A stretch of DNA of 64,000 nt from 67-14 sp035502775 (GTDB lineage: Bacteria; Actinomycetota; Thermoleophilia; Solirubrobacterales; 70-9). Below, piece by piece: positions 7,549 through 15,230 of this stretch; the first letter of the stretch is position 1; every line of letters begins with the position of its first letter. A program made the position numbers and the translations under genes. The stretch spans positions 1 through 64,000 of the forward strand of contig DATJUB010000012.1 in assembly GCA_035502775.1 (NCBI GenBank). Reading direction: 5' to 3'. The notes under the pieces are model-generated. The model did not search any database. It was not told where the DNA came from and worked only from the letters and a program-made list of their open reading frames with translations.

Positions 7549-8958
7549 CTACTCGCCCTCGGCTGTGCCGCTGTCCTTGTTGGTTGTGGTGCTCGGGCTG
7601 TAGTAGATGACGTCGGGCTGCGAGGTTCCGTCGAGCCAGCTCTGTTCGGTGTCCCGGGTCTCGTCGGGAAGCGGGACCAGCGCGGCTTCCTCGGCGAGCT
7701 TCTGGGCCTTCGCCAGGCTCGAGGTCAGGAAGTCGTTGATGTCCGAGTCCTTCATGTTCTTGTAGTTCACGGTCAGCAGCAGCTGGCGGGAGAGCGGGTA
7801 GGTCGCGTTGGTGACCGTGGCCTGGGACGGGAAGATGCATTCCGGCTTGCGGAAGTCGTTGCTGGAACTGATCTCCATCGGCCGCAGCTGCTCTTCGAAG
7901 GCCTCGTAGTAGGAGAAGCGGAAGAGGCCCATGGTGCCGCGCACGGCCTCGATGCGGCGCAGCGCCTCTCGGTTCTGGCGTACGTAGCGCTTCGAGGGGG
8001 CGACGTCGGCCTGAAGGCTCTTCAGGTTCGCCTCGGCCTTGTCCAGGATGCGCTGGTCGCGGGCCTTGGCCGAGGGTGAGCGTCCGTCACGGATGCCCTT
8101 CGCCTTCTCGGCTTCGGCGTCCTTCACGGCCTGCTTGGCGTCAGCGATCGAGGAGATCACGTCCTCCAGAACCTGCTGTGAGGTCTGGTAGTCCTCGGCG
8201 GCCAGGAAGTCCCGGTTGGATCCCACGACGGCCCGGCGCACGCCGGCGTCGGTCGGGAACGCCTGGTAGTCGCCCCGCATCGAGAGCAGGGTCGGTTCGG
8301 AGTCTCCGAGCACGTACTGGCCGAAGAAGCCGAACACGTTCGAGTCCTCGTCGGGGCCGGCCACCTTCATGCGCGGCGCGCTGGCGTCGATCGTGACGTT
8401 GTGGTCGTATCCGACCTCCGACCAGCTGTTGATCGGCGAGCCGGCACGGAAGATGTTGCGGACCTCGTCGAAGCTGAGGCAGTCGACGCCGACATCGGTC
8501 TCGTTCTTGATCGCGAGGACCGCGGCGTCGGAGGCGACCTGGAACTGGACCGGCTGGATACCCATGGCCATGCACTTGCGGTACTCGCTGGGCGAGATCG
8601 GCCGGGCCGAGTCGACGATGTCGATCTTGCCGGCGCAGAACTCGGCGAAGGCCGACTGCTCGTTGCCGCCGGAGGTGGTGATCTTGGCGGTGCCGCCATC
8701 GCTCACATAGGCGTCCGTGAGCCGCTCGGTGAGCGATCCCTGGGCCTTGCCGGCGATCCGGATCTCACCTTCGGTGCGCGGGGTGGCCTTCGCGGTCGGT
8801 TCGGCCGGCTTGCCGTCCGCCGGCTCGGTGAAGGCGGCGTCGGCACCCGAGGAACCGGCGTCGCTCGGCGACGAATCGGAATCGATTCCACAGCCGGTCG
8901 CGACTCCGAGCAGACCGAGCGCGGTCAGGAGCAGGGCGAGTTTGCGCTTGGCGATCAT
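7549..8958 (-). CDS. PstS-like substrate-binding lipoprotein with coiled-coil insert
   Basis: A 469-residue predicted lipoprotein: signal peptide, then the lipobox VATGC with the lipidated Cys at 23, and a Ser/Asp-rich linker. The body resembles the phosphate-binding PstS/PBP-like fold (IRIAGKAQGSLTERL near the start; 'FCAGKIDIVDSARPIS', 'SDAAVLAIKNETDVG', 'LSFDEVRNIFRAG', 'FGFFGQYV', 'TYPLSRQLLLTVN'). A charged helical stretch at about residues 270-345 interrupts the fold and is likely a coiled coil. No pstCAB genes are nearby, and the gene is coupled (TAATG) to the preceding lipoprotein gene of a glycosyltransferase operon. Phosphate uptake is therefore doubtful; a structural or ligand-sensing envelope role is as likely. 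Confidence 0.82.
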   Translation of the reverse strand: MIAKRKLALLLTALGLLGVATGCGIDSDSSPSDAGSSGADAAFTEPADGKPAEPTAKATPRTEGEIRIAGKAQGSLTERLTDAYVSDGGTAKITTSGGNEQSAFAEFCAGKIDIVDSARPISPSEYRKCMAMGIQPVQFQVASDAAVLAIKNETDVGVDCLSFDEVRNIFRAGSPINSWSEVGYDHNVTIDASAPRMKVAGPDEDSNVFGFFGQYVLGDSEPTLLSMRGDYQAFPTDAGVRRAVVGSNRDFLAAEDYQTSQQVLEDVISSIADAKQAVKDAEAEKAKGIRDGRSPSAKARDQRILDKAEANLKSLQADVAPSKRYVRQNREALRRIEAVRGTMGLFRFSYYEAFEEQLRPMEISSSNDFRKPECIFPSQATVTNATYPLSRQLLLTVNYKNMKDSDINDFLTSSLAKAQKLAEEAALVPLPDETRDTEQSWLDGTSQPDVIYYSPSTTTNKDSGTAEGE

Positions 8959-10187
8959 TATCCCTGTCCTCCGCTGGACGATGTGTCGGTTCCCTCGAGG
9001 TTCACCTTGCTGAGCGGCGGATCCTGGTAGAGCTGGGGAAGCTCGATCACTTCGAAGTCATCGAGGGTCAGCCAGCTGAGCTCACTGCCGTTGACCACGG
9101 CGTTCGAGGTGCCGCGCGGCGTGTAGAGCGTCGGAACCGCGGCCCGGTCGACCACGATCGCGCCGTACTGGCGCAGCGCGACCAGGATCGATTCGGCCGA
9201 ACGGCGCCGGGCACCCTTCAGGTTGATCTCGCGATCCTCGGCCGTGACGTTCGCCTTCAGCCTGATCCGGGCTCCGGCCGGCAGTGACTTGGGACTGCCG
9301 TTGCCGTCGGTGACCGATGCCGGCTGGACGAAGTTGCGGCGGGCCAGACCGGGCACGGCGATCGCCAGCGCATGATTGATCCTGCCCTGGGATGCCTCCT
9401 CGGCCCCGATCACGCCGGCGAACAGCGGCAGGCCGGATCCGCGCGCGCCGACCGCACGGTCGGGATCGACCGAGACGGGCTTGCTGAAGCCCGGTCCGTC
9501 GAGGGTCCACGCCTTGGCGTACTGGTAGGAGATCGAGTTGTCGCTCTGGCGGCGCGCCCGCCAGAAGTCGTAGCCGATTCCCGCCTCGGAGTCGATCACG
9601 CTGAGCCAGCCGTCGTAGCGCGGGTCCGGAGTCGTGTTCGCCGGAATCGGCAGCGAGCCCGGAACCTTGGGATCGCCCGATCCGCACTTCGACTGGCGGC
9701 ACACGAACTCGGTCACCTCGGAGCCGTCTCCCCCGGCCTCGACGATCAGCGGCGCCCAGGCCTCGGTGTTGATGTGCACGCCCTCGGTGACCCGGCGGAT
9801 GATCGTCTCGATGCCCTGCTGTCCGGGATCCTCACGGACCGCGCGGCGTTCCTCGGCCAGGTCGAGCATGCGGTTGGAGTCGGCGTCGACGGGCAGGCCG
9901 TCGATCTCGGTGTTCCAGGGGCTGTTGGCGGCGAAGACCCTTCCCCCGGCGACGATCGAGTCGCTGTCGGAGTCGTTGACCGCGTTCGCGGTCTCTTCGG
10001 AGGTGAGACCGGCGGTCGCTTCGGCGTTCTTGCTCTTGGGCGAATCCGACTTGGCGGAATCGCTCTTCGAGCCGCTGTCGCCGTTGTCCGAGTTGTCGTC
10101 ACCGCAGGCGGCGAGGCCGACCGAGAGCAGCGCGACCAGCGAGAAGATGGCCAGCCAGCGGCCCGATTTACTGGACGCCTGCATCAT
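8958..10187 (-). CDS. predicted lipoprotein of the polysaccharide operon
   Basis: A 409-residue exported protein with a signal peptide ending in the lipobox LAAC (Cys 28), followed by an Asp/Ser/Lys-rich linker of about 40 residues. The folded part contains 'SPWNTEIDGLPVD', 'YDGWLSVIDSEAGIGYDFW' and 'GARGSGLPLFAGVIGAEE' then 'GRINHALAIAVP'. I associate this pattern with a widespread but uncharacterised family of secreted actinobacterial proteins. It may bind or process carbohydrate, but no catalytic motif can be claimed. It overlaps the upstream membrane-protein gene by four bases and the downstream PstS-like gene by one, so it is part of the same coupled operon. Confidence 0.78.
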   Translation of the reverse strand: MMQASSKSGRWLAIFSLVALLSVGLAACGDDNSDNGDSGSKSDSAKSDSPKSKNAEATAGLTSEETANAVNDSDSDSIVAGGRVFAANSPWNTEIDGLPVDADSNRMLDLAEERRAVREDPGQQGIETIIRRVTEGVHINTEAWAPLIVEAGGDGSEVTEFVCRQSKCGSGDPKVPGSLPIPANTTPDPRYDGWLSVIDSEAGIGYDFWRARRQSDNSISYQYAKAWTLDGPGFSKPVSVDPDRAVGARGSGLPLFAGVIGAEEASQGRINHALAIAVPGLARRNFVQPASVTDGNGSPKSLPAGARIRLKANVTAEDREINLKGARRRSAESILVALRQYGAIVVDRAAVPTLYTPRGTSNAVVNGSELSWLTLDDFEVIELPQLYQDPPLSKVNLEGTDTSSSGGQG

Positions 10188-12127
10188 TCACCTTCCAATT
10201 GAGGGGCCGAAGACGATCCCGATCCGGCTCCCGGCGAAGGACTCGGACTGGTCGCCGCGCCGGATCCGGTGGACGGTTCCGATTGCGGGGACGGGGTCGC
10301 GGGAACGGATTCGGTGGGCCCGTCGGAGCCGGGGGTGAGCGGACGCGCCGGAGTGACTGGCCGCGGTGTGCTCTGCGGCTGCGCTCCACCGCTCTCGCCA
10401 CCTTCGCCCTGCTGCTGATCGGCGCTCGGCGGCTTGGTCGGGGCGACCTCGACCAGCACGTAGCGTTCGGTCCGGAAGATCGGGGTCATGCCGGGCTCAC
10501 CGCCGGACACGGCCTGCGGGAACTCCTTGCGCAGCTGGTCGCCGGCACGGCTGACGGTGATCAGCATGTAGTCGACCTTGCCGAACGGATCGGCCTTGGC
10601 GTCTTCCCAGACACCCTCACCCTCGTCGGCCCGGTCGAGGAACAGGCGGGGCCGGCCGCTGAGGATCATCGGTCCGTAGCTGAAGTTCTCGTCGATCAGG
10701 ATCGAGTTCTTGTCCTGCGGAAGCTGTTCGTTGATGTAGCGGGCCATCGTCACCTCGGGGTCGATACCGACGGTGTATCCACCGCGTGAATCGGTGCCCT
10801 CCTGGCTGTCACGGTCCTCGACCCAGCGGGTGAAGGCCTGCGCCTGATCCTGGTACTCGTAGTTCTTCATCGCGTCCCAGCCCAGCGGAAGCGCGGCGAC
10901 GAGCCCGATCAGCATGATCACGGCGACACCGATGCGCCAGCTCTCCTCGGTGTAGTAGACCCAGGCGGCTCCGGCGATCGCGAGCAGGGCGAGCGGCAGC
11001 CCGACCGCGAGGTTCATCATCTGCGCCTCGTCGGTGACCAGGACCCGGATCAGCGGGACGGCGATCGCCAGCAGCGCGAGCGCGAACAGGCCGAAGGCGA
11101 GCGAATCCCGCTTGAGGATGCCGACCAGCAGGAGCAGGATCACGGTTGCGAGTCCGAGCGGGGCCACACCGAGCACCACCTGGAACAGGTCGCCCAGGGC
11201 GTCCAACGGCGAAGACGTGACCGCCTGCAGGATGCCGGTGGTGTTGACCTGGATGAAGCCGGTCTGAGCGGTGATCCATCCGAAGGGGCTCTTCAGGATG
11301 ACCGAGTTGAGCAGGATCCAGACCAGCAGCGCGTAGACGACCGGGGTCAGGAAGAGGATCAGGGACGAGCGGATGCGCTCCTGGGCGCTGCCACCGCTGA
11401 TCGCGAGGATGGTGATCGCGAAACCGACCGCCCAGAGGGCGTATCCGTAGTCGACCATGACCGCGATCCCCATCGCCAGGCCGCCGGCCACGAGGTGGCG
11501 GGTCTCACCCGTCTGCTTCCACGAGATCACCGAGAGCAGGCTGATCGCGGCGACGACCATGCCGAGCACCACCGGCTCACCGTTGCCGGCGTAGAAGACC
11601 AGCATCGGGTTGAGGCCGAAGAGCAGCAGCATGATGAACCGGAAGGCGGCCGGGATCTCGCAGCGCCGCATGATCGAGTTGATCATGGCCATCATCAGGC
11701 CGGCACCGATCGCGGTCAGCACCGGAACCGCGACCAGCGACGTCGCGAACGGCTTGATCAGCGTGAACGGCAGGAAGGCGACCGCGCCGAGCGGGGCCGC
11801 GTCGAGATTGATCGCGGCCAGCTTCGGCGGCGAGTTCCACCACACCATGTAGGCGTCGTTGATCCGGTGAAGCGCGTCGAAGGAGATGATGCGCGCGTCG
11901 GTGAGCATGAAGTACCCGACCACGCCGTAGGCGACCGCGAACAGGATCGCGACGATCCACCCCTCGAGACTGGCTCTGGGGGCTCCGCCGCGGATCGGAG
12001 TGGGCTCTTCCGGCACCGGCGGCACCACGATGCCGTTCGACTCATGGCGATCGAGATGATCGGGCGCGGGCCTTCCCGTGCGGATGGCCTCGTCCAGCTC
12101 GAGTTCGGCTGCTGTGCGATCGACCAT
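10184..12127 (-). CDS. polytopic GT-C-like membrane protein
   Basis: A 647-residue membrane protein. A cytoplasmic N-terminus of ~55 residues precedes 10-12 hydrophobic helices (residues ~57-430). A first extracytoplasmic loop reads 'SFDALHRINDAYMVWW', similar in placement to the acidic loop of GT-C glycosyltransferases. An exported C-terminal domain (MARYINEQLPQDKNSILIDE, YGPMILSGRPRLFL) is followed by a Ser/Pro/Gly-rich tail of about 80 residues. It probably transfers or flips sugar units in the same pathway as the neighbouring family-2 synthase, but transferase activity is inferred. The ATG at 12127 overlaps the glycosyltransferase stop by one base (TGATG); an upstream in-frame start would overlap that gene and is rejected. 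Confidence 0.8.
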   Translation of the reverse strand: MVDRTAAELELDEAIRTGRPAPDHLDRHESNGIVVPPVPEEPTPIRGGAPRASLEGWIVAILFAVAYGVVGYFMLTDARIISFDALHRINDAYMVWWNSPPKLAAINLDAAPLGAVAFLPFTLIKPFATSLVAVPVLTAIGAGLMMAMINSIMRRCEIPAAFRFIMLLLFGLNPMLVFYAGNGEPVVLGMVVAAISLLSVISWKQTGETRHLVAGGLAMGIAVMVDYGYALWAVGFAITILAISGGSAQERIRSSLILFLTPVVYALLVWILLNSVILKSPFGWITAQTGFIQVNTTGILQAVTSSPLDALGDLFQVVLGVAPLGLATVILLLLVGILKRDSLAFGLFALALLAIAVPLIRVLVTDEAQMMNLAVGLPLALLAIAGAAWVYYTEESWRIGVAVIMLIGLVAALPLGWDAMKNYEYQDQAQAFTRWVEDRDSQEGTDSRGGYTVGIDPEVTMARYINEQLPQDKNSILIDENFSYGPMILSGRPRLFLDRADEGEGVWEDAKADPFGKVDYMLITVSRAGDQLRKEFPQAVSGGEPGMTPIFRTERYVLVEVAPTKPPSADQQQGEGGESGGAQPQSTPRPVTPARPLTPGSDGPTESVPATPSPQSEPSTGSGAATSPSPSPGAGSGSSSAPQLEGE

Positions 12128-14364
12128 CAGACGTTCGCCCTGCGCGGAGTGCCGCCGGAGGGAGCGCTCGGGCCGCTGGAGCCGAGATCGACTCCGTGCT
12201 CGGTCTTCTCCCAATAGAACGGGTTGGTGAAGAGCTGGATGAATCCCTTCCAGGCGGCGATCGACATCAGCCCCCAGTAGAACGGCAGGAAGAGCGCGTA
12301 CGGGGCCAGTCCGTCATCTCCGCGCCGGACCGCGGCGGCGAGGCCCAGATACATGAAGACGAAGTTGCCCAGGAAGAGCTGTGCGGCCGCGAGGTAATAC
12401 ACCCAGCCCGGGAACAGGTCTTGGATGAATCCGGCCTGTGAAAGCGCGAAGATTGTCGTCAGCGCCCAGAAGATCGGGTTGATCAGGAAGATGAAGGTTC
12501 CGCCGATCAGGAGCTGGAAGGAGACGAAGCCCTTGAAGCCGACGTTGGAGGCCAGGCGGAAGGGGTTGCGCATGTAGACCAGCCAGGTCTGGATGTAGCC
12601 CTTGATCCAGCGTGAGCGCTGGCGGATCCAGCTGCCGATCGCGGTGTTCGCTTCCTCGTAGGTGGTCGAGTCCATCATCGTGGTGCGGTATCCGGCCTGA
12701 TGGAGACGGACTCCCAGGTCGGCGTCCTCGGTCACGTTGTACGGATCCCAGCCGCCGACCTCGACCAGCTCGTCGAGCTTGATGTGGTTGGAGGTGCCGC
12801 CGAGCGGGATCGGGTCCTTGCGCGCATCGAGACCGGGCAGCACCAGGTCGAACAGCATCGAGTACTCGATCGAGAACCAGCGGGTGAGGAAGTTGGTCTG
12901 CTGGTTGAAGAAGTTGAGCTTGGCCTGGATACAGACGATCGAGTCGTCGATGTTCTCGAACATCAGCACGGCCTTCTTCAGCTGCTGCGGATCGGGGCGA
13001 TCCTCGGCGTCGTAGATGACGACGTACTTGCCCTTGGCGCCGAGCAGGCCGTAGTTGCAGGCTTTCGGCTTGGTCTGCGGGTTCGAGGCCGGCACGACGA
13101 TCGGCCGGAAGTGCGGCGGAAGGTCGAGCGCCATGATCGCGTCGATCGTCTCGTCGTCCTCCTCCTCACAGAGCAGGCGCACGTCGAGCTTGGTCTTCGG
13201 GTAGTCGAGCGAGTTGATGCCGTCGACCAGATACGGGATGACCGCCGCCTCCTTGAAGAGCGGGATCAGGATCGTGTAGACGGGCAGGTTGCGCTCGTCC
13301 ATCGCCGCCAGCGCCTCCGGATTGGCGTCGAGCTGGTAGCGGTGCTCCAGCGCGGAAAAGCCCGCGACCAGCTTGTAGAGCGAAGTCAGCGTGTAGAAGA
13401 TGCTGGCCAGAGCGAAGATCACGACCAGCGTGCCGATGAACTTCCAGATCAGGAAGCCGATCAGCACCAGCGCCGCGATGCCCAGGAACACCTTCTGGGC
13501 CCCGTTGAGCACGAGGTGAGCCGAGCTGTCCGGGAAGCGCTCACGCAGATTGGAGCGGGCGGTCTCGGTGTAGGCGGTGCTGTGGACCCGCCGCAGCAAC
13601 TCGTCGATGTCGTTCCTGGGCGCCAGGAACTGCTGGATCTCAAGTCTGGTGTACTGCCTGATCTCCTTCTCGGCTTCCGGGCTCAGGGCATCGGAGACGG
13701 CGATGAAGACGTTGCGGTCGTCGACCGCGATCGGCACGATGTGGAGCCGCCGGGCGACGGGCTCCGGGAACACGTCACGCGGAGCCTGGGAGGCGTCGAA
13801 CTGCGAGAGGTCGATGGTCGGCAGGTGAAGCTGCTCGGAAAGCACGCGCAGCAGGGCCTTCTCCTCGAGCGCTCCGCCATGGACCAGCACCTCACCGATG
13901 CGTCCGCCGGTGCGCTGCTGCTCGGCGACCGCCTCGCCCAGTTGGTCCTCGCTGACCAGACCCCGCCCGGCGAGCTTCTCGCCCAGGCGCGGCGGGATCG
14001 CCAGGCCGTGGCTGACCAGATCGTCGGCCGAGAAGGTGGTTCCCGCGTCACCGGAAGCTTCGGGACGGCCGTTGCCGGCGAAGAGACGGTCGATCGCGCC
14101 GTCGATCTCGGACCAGTCGGCGATCACCCATTTCGGCTCGTAGTCGGTGGCCTTGCGAACCGCGTCGGCCGCGGCCTGATCGTCGTCGGTGGTTCCGACC
14201 ACGGTCAGGTAGCCGTCGCTGTACTCCACCGGAATGATGTGATGGACCCGGCAGACCTCGAGCGGCAGCAGATGGGCCACCGCCGGAGTCAGCGTGACCA
14301 TGCGCTCACTGACGCCACGGACGTCGTCGCGCACCAGCAGTCTCATCGCTCCCCCTGTCGCCAT
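12127..14364 (-). CDS. family-2 glycosyltransferase with N-terminal c-di-GMP-binding MshEN domain
   Basis: A 745-residue membrane glycosyltransferase likely to polymerise an exopolysaccharide. Residues ~110-275 form a GspE-N/MshEN domain. It has two 24-residue c-di-GMP motifs, R126 to Q149 (RLGEKLAGRG...) and R155 to Q178 (RIGEVLVHGG...), separated by five residues exactly as in MshE. Residues 8-95 look like a further, degenerate half-domain. Two helices (~292-332) lead to a GT-A domain with FKEAAV (370), DAED (452-455), TEDADL (545-550) and the processive-synthase motif QRSRW (582-586). Three to four C-terminal helices follow. The fold logic matches E. coli NfrB, where the MshEN domain is C-terminal instead. 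The start overlaps the 92-residue gene's stop (TGATG); an ATG at 14346 behind a GGGGGA site is an alternative. Confidence 0.93.
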   Translation of the reverse strand: MATGGAMRLLVRDDVRGVSERMVTLTPAVAHLLPLEVCRVHHIIPVEYSDGYLTVVGTTDDDQAAADAVRKATDYEPKWVIADWSEIDGAIDRLFAGNGRPEASGDAGTTFSADDLVSHGLAIPPRLGEKLAGRGLVSEDQLGEAVAEQQRTGGRIGEVLVHGGALEEKALLRVLSEQLHLPTIDLSQFDASQAPRDVFPEPVARRLHIVPIAVDDRNVFIAVSDALSPEAEKEIRQYTRLEIQQFLAPRNDIDELLRRVHSTAYTETARSNLRERFPDSSAHLVLNGAQKVFLGIAALVLIGFLIWKFIGTLVVIFALASIFYTLTSLYKLVAGFSALEHRYQLDANPEALAAMDERNLPVYTILIPLFKEAAVIPYLVDGINSLDYPKTKLDVRLLCEEEDDETIDAIMALDLPPHFRPIVVPASNPQTKPKACNYGLLGAKGKYVVIYDAEDRPDPQQLKKAVLMFENIDDSIVCIQAKLNFFNQQTNFLTRWFSIEYSMLFDLVLPGLDARKDPIPLGGTSNHIKLDELVEVGGWDPYNVTEDADLGVRLHQAGYRTTMMDSTTYEEANTAIGSWIRQRSRWIKGYIQTWLVYMRNPFRLASNVGFKGFVSFQLLIGGTFIFLINPIFWALTTIFALSQAGFIQDLFPGWVYYLAAAQLFLGNFVFMYLGLAAAVRRGDDGLAPYALFLPFYWGLMSIAAWKGFIQLFTNPFYWEKTEHGVDLGSSGPSAPSGGTPRRANV

Positions 14365-14642
14365 CAGATCAGCGCCCTCTGCCTGGCGTTCTCACGGTCG
14401 ATCGCATCGGCCGCCTCCTGGCGGTGACGGTCTTCCTCGCGTTCGGCGTCCGACTTCTTCTTGTCGCGCTTGCGGTCACTGATGACCATGGCGATGATCC
14501 CCGCCAGGAAGATGAAGAACGGCAGGATCAGGAACACGCTGAAAAGCAGCGCGAACACGATCAGGATGCCGATGACGAAGAAGAGCGCGCCGAGGGCTCC
14601 GCCCCCGCCTCCGCCGCCTCCGTTTGAGTTTCCGTTACTCAC
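14364..14642 (-). CDS. small Gly-rich single-span or hairpin membrane protein
   Basis: A 92-residue protein. It has a short polar start with an eight-glycine run (residues 8-15), a long hydrophobic stretch (about 16-56, one long or two short membrane helices), and a strongly charged cytoplasmic tail (DRKRDKKKSDAEREEDRHRQ). No family is recognised. It overlaps the genes on both sides by one to four bases and lies directly before the MshEN glycosyltransferase, so it may be a small accessory subunit of the synthase, comparable in position to small subunits of other synthase-dependent systems. That role is inference. Confidence 0.75.
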   Translation of the reverse strand: MSNGNSNGGGGGGGGALGALFFVIGILIVFALLFSVFLILPFFIFLAGIIAMVISDRKRDKKKSDAEREEDRHRQEAADAIDRENARQRALI

Positions 14643-15133
14643 GTAATTTCATGGCCGGCCACGCCGTCCGCGCGGTCGCCCAGTGGTTGGGCCAACGCGA
14701 TCGTGAACGAACCTTTGTCGGAGTCCGTCACGTCAAAAGCAACCGGAAGTTTCCGGCGAAGCGAGGTGATGAGGGATACGCCCTCGTCCACTCGTGTATC
14801 GATCACGGCGGAATCGCCGCGCAATTCTCTGAGGGTCGACTTCTCGACGCCCTCGGTTTCGGCCAGGGCCTGTTCGACCACCCGGGCGAGGCTCAGATCG
14901 TGGAGCGGCTGGATGATCACGCTGACGTCACGATCGGTCGGATGCTGGAAGGACCTGACCGGATCGTTGCCCCGCTCGGGAAGGGAAGGAGCGGCGGGCG
15001 CCGAATGGGTAAGTGGAGATGTGCCGGGACGGCCCGGACCGAGGCGCGCTTCGAGCGCGTCAAGACGACCAGTCAGTTCCTTGCGGAGAGACTTGATCTC
15101 TTTGAGGATGTCTTTTGTTCGGTCTTTTGACAC
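14639..15133 (-). CDS. coiled-coil protein with ferredoxin-like module (paralogue of 5298-5816)
   Basis: A 164-residue predicted cytoplasmic protein and the first gene of the envelope operon. It starts with a GTG at 15133. Residues 1-30 are a charged helix with heptad spacing (ILKEIKSLRKELTGRLDALE), residues ~31-65 a Pro/Ser-rich linker, and residues ~69-149 a predicted beta-alpha-beta-beta-alpha-beta module. The module matches the one in the last operon gene over its whole length: 'IQPLHDLSLARVVEQAL' here, 'VSPLPELAMAAVAETTL' there, then 'GDSA', 'GVSLI' and 'LPVAFDV'. Function is unknown. Position at both operon ends suggests adaptors or scaffolds for the synthase machinery. Confidence 0.8.
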   Translation of the reverse strand: MSKDRTKDILKEIKSLRKELTGRLDALEARLGPGRPGTSPLTHSAPAAPSLPERGNDPVRSFQHPTDRDVSVIIQPLHDLSLARVVEQALAETEGVEKSTLRELRGDSAVIDTRVDEGVSLITSLRRKLPVAFDVTDSDKGSFTIALAQPLGDRADGVAGHEIT

Positions 15134-15230
15134 TGAGGTCTAGATAGTATCGCGGCGGCGTCTACATCCAGGGAGACTCGCCACCACCCCCCTAGCAGAG
15201 CGATCTTCGCTCCGAAGTCAGTCACTATAG
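15134..15230. promoter_or_regulatory. divergent promoter region between the polysaccharide operon and the diguanylate cyclase
   Basis: These 97 bases separate two outward-facing transcription units and must carry both promoters. On the minus strand TATCTA lies seven bases before the GTG at 15133. On the plus strand CACTAT lies two bases before the GTG at 15231. Both fit weak -10 boxes of leaderless transcripts, without convincing -35 boxes. A small GAGCGA-tct-TCGCTC hairpin also lies here. Confidence 0.4.

Noticed and set aside
7549..8958. Phosphate-uptake operon suggested by the PstS-like protein
   Set aside because: No pstC, pstA, pstB or phoU gene is adjacent; the gene is coupled to polysaccharide genes instead.
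12700..14427. Open frame of 575 codons on the plus strand opposite the MshEN glycosyltransferase
   Set aside because: Antisense shadow; no motifs, while the opposite strand has complete glycosyltransferase and MshEN signatures.
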